Shown: piece after piece, positions 60,358 through 64,000 of the stretch
Position numbering within the stretch: the first letter of the stretch is position 1
Layout of the letters: every line of letters starts with the position of its first letter
Source of the DNA: Aliiruegeria haliotis
Lineage (GTDB): Bacteria; Pseudomonadota; Alphaproteobacteria; Rhodobacterales; Rhodobacteraceae
Reading direction: 5' to 3'
Assembly: GCF_003003255.1 (NCBI RefSeq)
Contig: NZ_PVTD01000004.1
Coordinates: forward strand, 248,001 to 312,000
DNA length: 64,000 nt
Position numbers and translations under genes: made by a program
The notes under the pieces: model-generated
Seen by the model: the letters and a program-made list of their open reading frames with translations, nothing else
What the model was told of the DNA's origin: nothing
Databases searched by the model: none

Positions 60358-61728
60358 TCAGTAGGAGAATTCCTCGAAGATCGGCTCAAGCTTGCCCTCC
60401 CAGACACCGTGATACCGCTCCAGCAGCTCGTCCGCCGGCACCTTGCCCGTGTCGATGCTCTCCTGCAGCGCGTTGAGGAAATGTGTCTCGTCCGGGATCA
60501 GCCCGTTTGCGCCGGGCATGGCCCGCGCCCGAAGCCCGGCCTCCGCGATGCCAACGGCGCTGCGCGCCAGATCGACAAGTTTCACGCCACCAGCTTCGCC
60601 CTGCAACCCGTGGACAGACGCCGCCACCCGCAGGCCTTCGCGGGTCTCCGCATCGAATCCCTTCACGAGGTCCCAGGCTGCATCCAAGGCCGATTGATCG
60701 TACAGAAGTCCGACCCAGAAAGCCGGCAATGCGCAGAGTCGCCGCCAGGGGCCACCGTCCGCGCCGCGCATCTCCATGTACTTCTTGATACGCGCCTCGG
60801 GGAAGACCGTCGTCAGGTGGTCGGCCCAGTCCGACAGCGTCGGCGTCTCACCCGGCAGCGCGGGCAAGCGGCCCTTCAGGAAATCCCGGAAGGACTGGCC
60901 AAGCGCGTTGATGTACTTCCCATCGCGATAGACGAAGTACATGGGCACATCGAGCGCGTATTCCACCCAGGCCTCGAAGCCGAACCCCTGCTCGAATACG
61001 AAAGGGAGCATCCCAGTCCGCGCACCGTCAAGGTCGCGCCAGATCCGCGACCGCCAGGACTTGTGACCGTTGGGCTTGCCCTCCAGGAAGGGCGAATTCG
61101 CGAAGAGCGCCGTGGCAACCGGCTGAAGCGCCAGCGCCACGCGCAGCTTGTCGACCATGTCCGCCTCTGACGCGAAATCGAGGTTCACCTGAACGGTGCA
61201 GGTGCGGTACATCATCTGTTTGCCGAGCGCACCGACCTCGTCCATGTAATCGGTCATCAGCCGATAGCGCCCCTTGGGCATCTGCGGCATCTGCTCGTGC
61301 GTCCATGTCGGCGCGGCCCCGAGCCCGATGAACCCCGCTCCGATCCCGTCCGCAACTGCCTTCACCTCGCGGAGGTGCTCGTTCACCTCGTCGCAGGTCG
61401 CGTGGATCGACGTCAACGGCGCCCCCGAGAGCTCCAGCTGCCCGCCCGGCTCAAGGCTGATATTGGCACCGTTCAGCTCCAGGCCGATGATGTTTCCCTG
61501 CTCCTCGATCGGGGACCATCCGAAGCGGTCGCGCAACCCCTCCAGCATTGCCTTGATCGAGCGCGGCCCGTCGTAGGGCAAGGGCTTCAACGTATCTTTG
61601 CAATAGCCGAACTTTTCGTGCTCGGTCCCGATACGCCAATCTTCCTTTGGCTTGCAGCCGCTCTCCAGGTATTCGACCAACTGCTCATAGCGCTCGATCG
61701 GGCCGCCGCCGGACTGGGGAATGGACAT
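60358..61728 (-). CDS. gshA: Glutamate-cysteine ligase (plant/alphaproteobacterial type)
   Basis: A 456-residue enzyme with WRIGTEHEKFGYCKDT near residue 30, GNIIGLELNGANISLEPGGQ, MYRTCTVQVNLDFASE and VFPEARIKKYMEMRGAD. These are signatures of the plant-type GCS. It makes gamma-glutamylcysteine, the first step to glutathione. GGAGAG precedes ATG 61728. It is transcribed in the same direction as the genes down from rsmE, a common alphaproteobacterial arrangement. Confidence 0.95.
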   Translation of the reverse strand: MSIPQSGGGPIERYEQLVEYLESGCKPKEDWRIGTEHEKFGYCKDTLKPLPYDGPRSIKAMLEGLRDRFGWSPIEEQGNIIGLELNGANISLEPGGQLELSGAPLTSIHATCDEVNEHLREVKAVADGIGAGFIGLGAAPTWTHEQMPQMPKGRYRLMTDYMDEVGALGKQMMYRTCTVQVNLDFASEADMVDKLRVALALQPVATALFANSPFLEGKPNGHKSWRSRIWRDLDGARTGMLPFVFEQGFGFEAWVEYALDVPMYFVYRDGKYINALGQSFRDFLKGRLPALPGETPTLSDWADHLTTVFPEARIKKYMEMRGADGGPWRRLCALPAFWVGLLYDQSALDAAWDLVKGFDAETREGLRVAASVHGLQGEAGGVKLVDLARSAVGIAEAGLRARAMPGANGLIPDETHFLNALQESIDTGKVPADELLERYHGVWEGKLEPIFEEFSY

Positions 61729-61857
61729 GGGATTTCTCTCCGGGACTAACGCGCAGTCCGGCCTTGGTGCGCCTCGCATCCCCACAAGTCAAGGGGGCGC
61801 GGAGCGAAGCGAGGCGCCACCGGTCGACGCGCGCAAGCGCGGCGAAACACCTTGCTG

Positions 61858-62385
61858 TCACAGGACCGGCAGCTGACGCGTTTCCAGCGGCCGTCGCCAA
61901 AGCTTCAACGGCATGTCGGTGTCCGGCTCGGGCACCGACATGAGAGCGCGCCCATTCATTTTCGGAAGGGTCGAGAAGACATCGTAGAGCTGTTCCGCCC
62001 CGGCCGCCGCGAGCGGCACCAGGAGCGCCTGCCCGTCGTCCTGCACCAGTCTCCAGCACCTTCGCTGCCCGGCAACATCCAGCACTTCGATCTCCCGCAG
62101 CGCACTGACCCCGACCGCGCCGCCGGTGATCGGCCCCATGTAGGAAATCCTGCCCTCGTCGATCTCGACAACACCCGGGGCTTCGATCTCCATCCTGAAC
62201 CGCATGCGCCGCAACGCGATCAGGCCGAGCGCCAGTGCCGCAAGCGTGACGGCGCCGCCGATTGCGCCCAGGACCACACCGCCCAAACTGATCAACCACA
62301 GCCCGACCAGCGCCACGCCGAGGCTGACCAGCACGTCTCTCCACCGGGCCACGACCGCACGTACCTCTGGTCGCACAAAGCTCAT
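61858..62385 (-). CDS. Membrane protein of unknown function
   Basis: A 175-residue protein with two adjacent N-terminal membrane helices (VLVSLGVALVGLWLISLGG and IGGAVTLAALALGLIAL). A soluble C-terminal domain starting FRMEIEAPGVVEIDEGRISY resembles bacterial pleckstrin-like/YcxB-type domains in layout, but I cannot assign it. ATG 62385 starts the hydrophobic part best. It is co-oriented with the GNAT gene, 76 bp away. Confidence 0.7.
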   Translation of the reverse strand: MSFVRPEVRAVVARWRDVLVSLGVALVGLWLISLGGVVLGAIGGAVTLAALALGLIALRRMRFRMEIEAPGVVEIDEGRISYMGPITGGAVGVSALREIEVLDVAGQRRCWRLVQDDGQALLVPLAAAGAEQLYDVFSTLPKMNGRALMSVPEPDTDMPLKLWRRPLETRQLPVL

Positions 62386-62461
62386 GCGCCTGCCCCTGTC
62401 GGCCGGCATGGCACGTGTCCGTGCTGGCGCCATTCCCTACGACAGACCGGGATCATGCCTG

Positions 62462-63322
62462 TCACGCGGCCGCCTTGATATGCTGCGCTTCCTCGAAAAT
62501 CAGCATGGTAAAACTCCCGATGTGCTCGAAACCGATCGCTTCGTAGGCGCGCGAGGCGGCAGGGCCGGACGCGAAGAGGATCGCACGTTCCACCCCGTCG
62601 GAGCGCGCCTTCTTCAGGTGCAATGCCACCACCCGCCGGGCGTGGCCCTGCCCGCGCATGTCGTCCGGCGTGAACACATTCCCGATTTGCACCATGTCGG
62701 GCAGGATCGCATTGAATGCCGTCATGGCGCAGGGCGTGCCGTCGGGCGCCTCCAGCAGCATTAACGCACCGCGCGCCAGCATGCCGTCGACGTCCCGTGG
62801 CGCGGTCTCGATGGCATCTTCCGGGGTGAAATGCACGGTTTCCACCAGGTATTCCTCGCGCCAGCGGATCAGCAGGGCCCGATCTTCCGTGGTCGCTGGC
62901 CGCAGGCTTGTGTCGCCCACGGGCACCCGCAAGCGGTCGAGATCGAGCGCATAGAGCGGTTCATCATCGTCGAGCTGTGCCGGCGCCGTGCCGAGGCCCA
63001 GCATCTGTCGCAACGGCTGTGCCTGGTCGCTGGCGCCAAGAATTCCCCGGACATCCTCGCCGCCCAGAAGCGTGCGGACCCGATCACCCTCTGCACCGGC
63101 GGGCAGTTGCATCATCACGAACCCAGCGGTGCTGATCCCGAGCACCCCGGAGACGCCGCCGTCACATTCCTGAAGCCACATTCGTGTGGCATGGGGCGCA
63201 TCGCCACCGCAGGGACCGAAGGCCCGCAGGTTGTTGCGCAGGAACATCGAGGTCTCCGTGTGGGCGCGCAGGAAGGTCTCGATCGCCGGCGCGTCTTCGG
63301 TGTTTGCGGGGCGGAATGTCAT
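62462..63322 (-). CDS. GNAT-family N-acetyltransferase
   Basis: A 286-residue protein. The C-terminal 130 residues form a GNAT domain, with the acetyl-CoA pyrophosphate loop MRGQGHARRVVALHLKKA near residue 212 and the terminal strand FASGPAASRAYEAIGF. The N-terminal half is a second, degenerate GNAT-like unit, a frequent layout for acetyl-CoA-dependent enzymes of unknown substrate. Its ATG overlaps the rsmE stop (ATGA), so translation is coupled to rsmE. Confidence 0.88.
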   Translation of the reverse strand: MTFRPANTEDAPAIETFLRAHTETSMFLRNNLRAFGPCGGDAPHATRMWLQECDGGVSGVLGISTAGFVMMQLPAGAEGDRVRTLLGGEDVRGILGASDQAQPLRQMLGLGTAPAQLDDDEPLYALDLDRLRVPVGDTSLRPATTEDRALLIRWREEYLVETVHFTPEDAIETAPRDVDGMLARGALMLLEAPDGTPCAMTAFNAILPDMVQIGNVFTPDDMRGQGHARRVVALHLKKARSDGVERAILFASGPAASRAYEAIGFEHIGSFTMLIFEEAQHIKAAA

Positions 63323-64000
63323 CACCAGTCTCCAAGGGTGCTCTGCCAGAGCGAGAGCGCGGCCACCGCGGCCGTGTCCGCGCGCAGAATACGCGGACCG
63401 AGGCTCACGGCAAGCGCCTGTGGCATCGCGTGCAAACGCGTACGTTCGGCCTCTGAAAAGCCCCCTTCCGGCCCGATCAGGATCGCCCAAGGACCGGCTT
63501 CGCCGACCAGAGCCTCCCGTGCGCCGACGAGCGCCTCGTCGCAGAACATCAACCGGCGGCTCTCGGGCCAGTCGGCAAGGACCCGATCCAGCCGCGTTAG
63601 TTCGGCCACCTCGGGCACGAAGGTGCCGCCGCATTGCTCCGCAGCCTCCACCGCGTGCGCCTGAAGGCGGTCGCGCCGGATGCGTTCCGAGTTGGTGAAC
63701 TCCGTCTGAACCGGGCAGATTCGCGCCGCCCCCATCTCCGCCGCCTTCTCGACGATGAAATCCGTCCGCGCCTTCTTGATGGGCGCGAACAGCAGCCAGA
63801 GATCCGGCGGCATCTGCAAGGGCCGCGTCCGTTCGACGCAAGCGATCTCTCCGCCACGCTTGCCCGTTTGCGTGATTTCGGCGCGAAACTCTCCGTTTCG
63901 CCCGTCAAACACGTGGAGATCGTCGCCTGCCCCCAGCCGCATCACGCCAAAAAGATAGTGCGCCTGCTCCCGCGTCAGCGAAACGCTTTGCCCAACACGC
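63322..64000 (-). CDS. rsmE: 16S rRNA m3U1498 methyltransferase RsmE, start cut by window edge
   Basis: The reading frame continues past position 63945 to the edge. The added residues (SVSLTREQAHYLFGVMRLG) match the RsmE N-terminal PUA-like region, so only about the first ten or so codons are missing. The SPOUT methyltransferase core is PWAILIGPEGGFSEAERTRL near the C-terminus, with SLGPRILRADTAAVAALSLW forming the knot and AdoMet site. It methylates U1498 of 16S rRNA. It overlaps the GNAT gene by ATGA. Confidence 0.95.
   Translation of the reverse strand, partial: RVGQSVSLTREQAHYLFGVMRLGAGDDLHVFDGRNGEFRAEITQTGKRGGEIACVERTRPLQMPPDLWLLFAPIKKARTDFIVEKAAEMGAARICPVQTEFTNSERIRRDRLQAHAVEAAEQCGGTFVPEVAELTRLDRVLADWPESRRLMFCDEALVGAREALVGEAGPWAILIGPEGGFSEAERTRLHAMPQALAVSLGPRILRADTAAVAALSLWQSTLGDW

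Noticed and set aside
1-64000. CRISPR array, insertion sequence, prophage or toxin-antitoxin pair
   Set aside because: No regularly spaced repeats, transposase or integrase motifs, or phage structural genes are seen. The lone XRE gene at 16678-16911 faces a secreted protein, not a toxin family.

Overview
The window is 64 kb of high-GC, gene-dense chromosomal DNA. It most resembles an alphaproteobacterium of the Rhodobacteraceae (Roseobacter group). The grounds are family-level: a full-length DnaE and PolA, homologues of the mitochondrial complex I accessory subunits NDUFS4 and NDUFS6, a plant-type glutamate-cysteine ligase near rsmE, a fused dimethylglycine/sarcosine dehydrogenase, an N-acetylglucosaminyltransferase-type glycosyltransferase beside a sulfotransferase, and DUF1285 and HugZ-like proteins. 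I see no prophage, integrase, transposase, CRISPR array or rRNA. There is one tRNA gene, tRNA-Cys. Genes on both strands alternate in short operons, many joined by 4-nt ATGA, GTGA or TTGA overlaps.

Layout. 1-4.8 kb holds a leftward operon moxR - DUF58 - BatA/DUF4159 - membrane protein. 4.8-11.3 kb holds DUF1285, a crotonase, a cation diffusion facilitator, polA, a secreted YHS protein and a 59-residue zinc-finger protein. 11.4-13.4 kb holds an ABC-2 type ATPase followed directly by an ATP-grasp ligase. 13.4-16.7 kb holds HIT, a large glycosyltransferase, a divergent sulfotransferase and a short DUF3052-like protein. 16.7-21.7 kb holds an XRE regulator, a degenerate nuclease-like protein, an adenosine/sugar kinase, nth, an Ada-like methyltransferase, an OmpA-type lipoprotein and a GntR regulator with a perfect palindromic operator. 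21.8-24.8 kb holds an apparent sulfotransfer operon: an arylsulfotransferase-like protein, a mini membrane protein and a membrane-anchored sulfotransferase. After a gene-poor block come an SDR dehydrogenase, fcl and gmd (GDP-fucose synthesis), a PAP2 membrane protein and tRNA-Cys (25.6-30.3 kb). 30.6-39.7 kb holds a TetR regulator, the NDUFS4 homologue, uvrB and a run of small envelope, stress and redox proteins. 39.7-43.2 kb is dnaE. 43.5-52.9 kb is a seven-gene rightward cluster, xdhA-xdhB-xdhC plus a four-gene purine/nucleoside ABC transporter, closed by a strong terminator. 53-64 kb holds two unrelated oxidoreductases, an AhpD-like protein with its own terminator, a GH25 lipoprotein, the dimethylglycine dehydrogenase-like protein, panC, gshA, a GNAT protein and the start-truncated rsmE.

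Three themes link genes. First, purine uptake and xanthine oxidation are encoded as one translationally coupled unit. Second, the stretch from 13.8 to 30.3 kb concentrates glycan genes: a glycosyltransferase, two PAPS-type sulfotransferases, an ASST-like protein, GDP-fucose synthesis and a PAP2 enzyme. This suggests, by inference only, a sulfated and possibly fucosylated surface glycan or lipid. Third, DNA repair and replication genes (polA, nth, an ada-like gene, uvrB, dnaE) are scattered as housekeeping islands between the accessory genes. The best candidates for undescribed biology are the 21.8-24.8 kb sulfotransfer operon and the ABC-ATPase/ATP-grasp pair at 11.4-13.4 kb.
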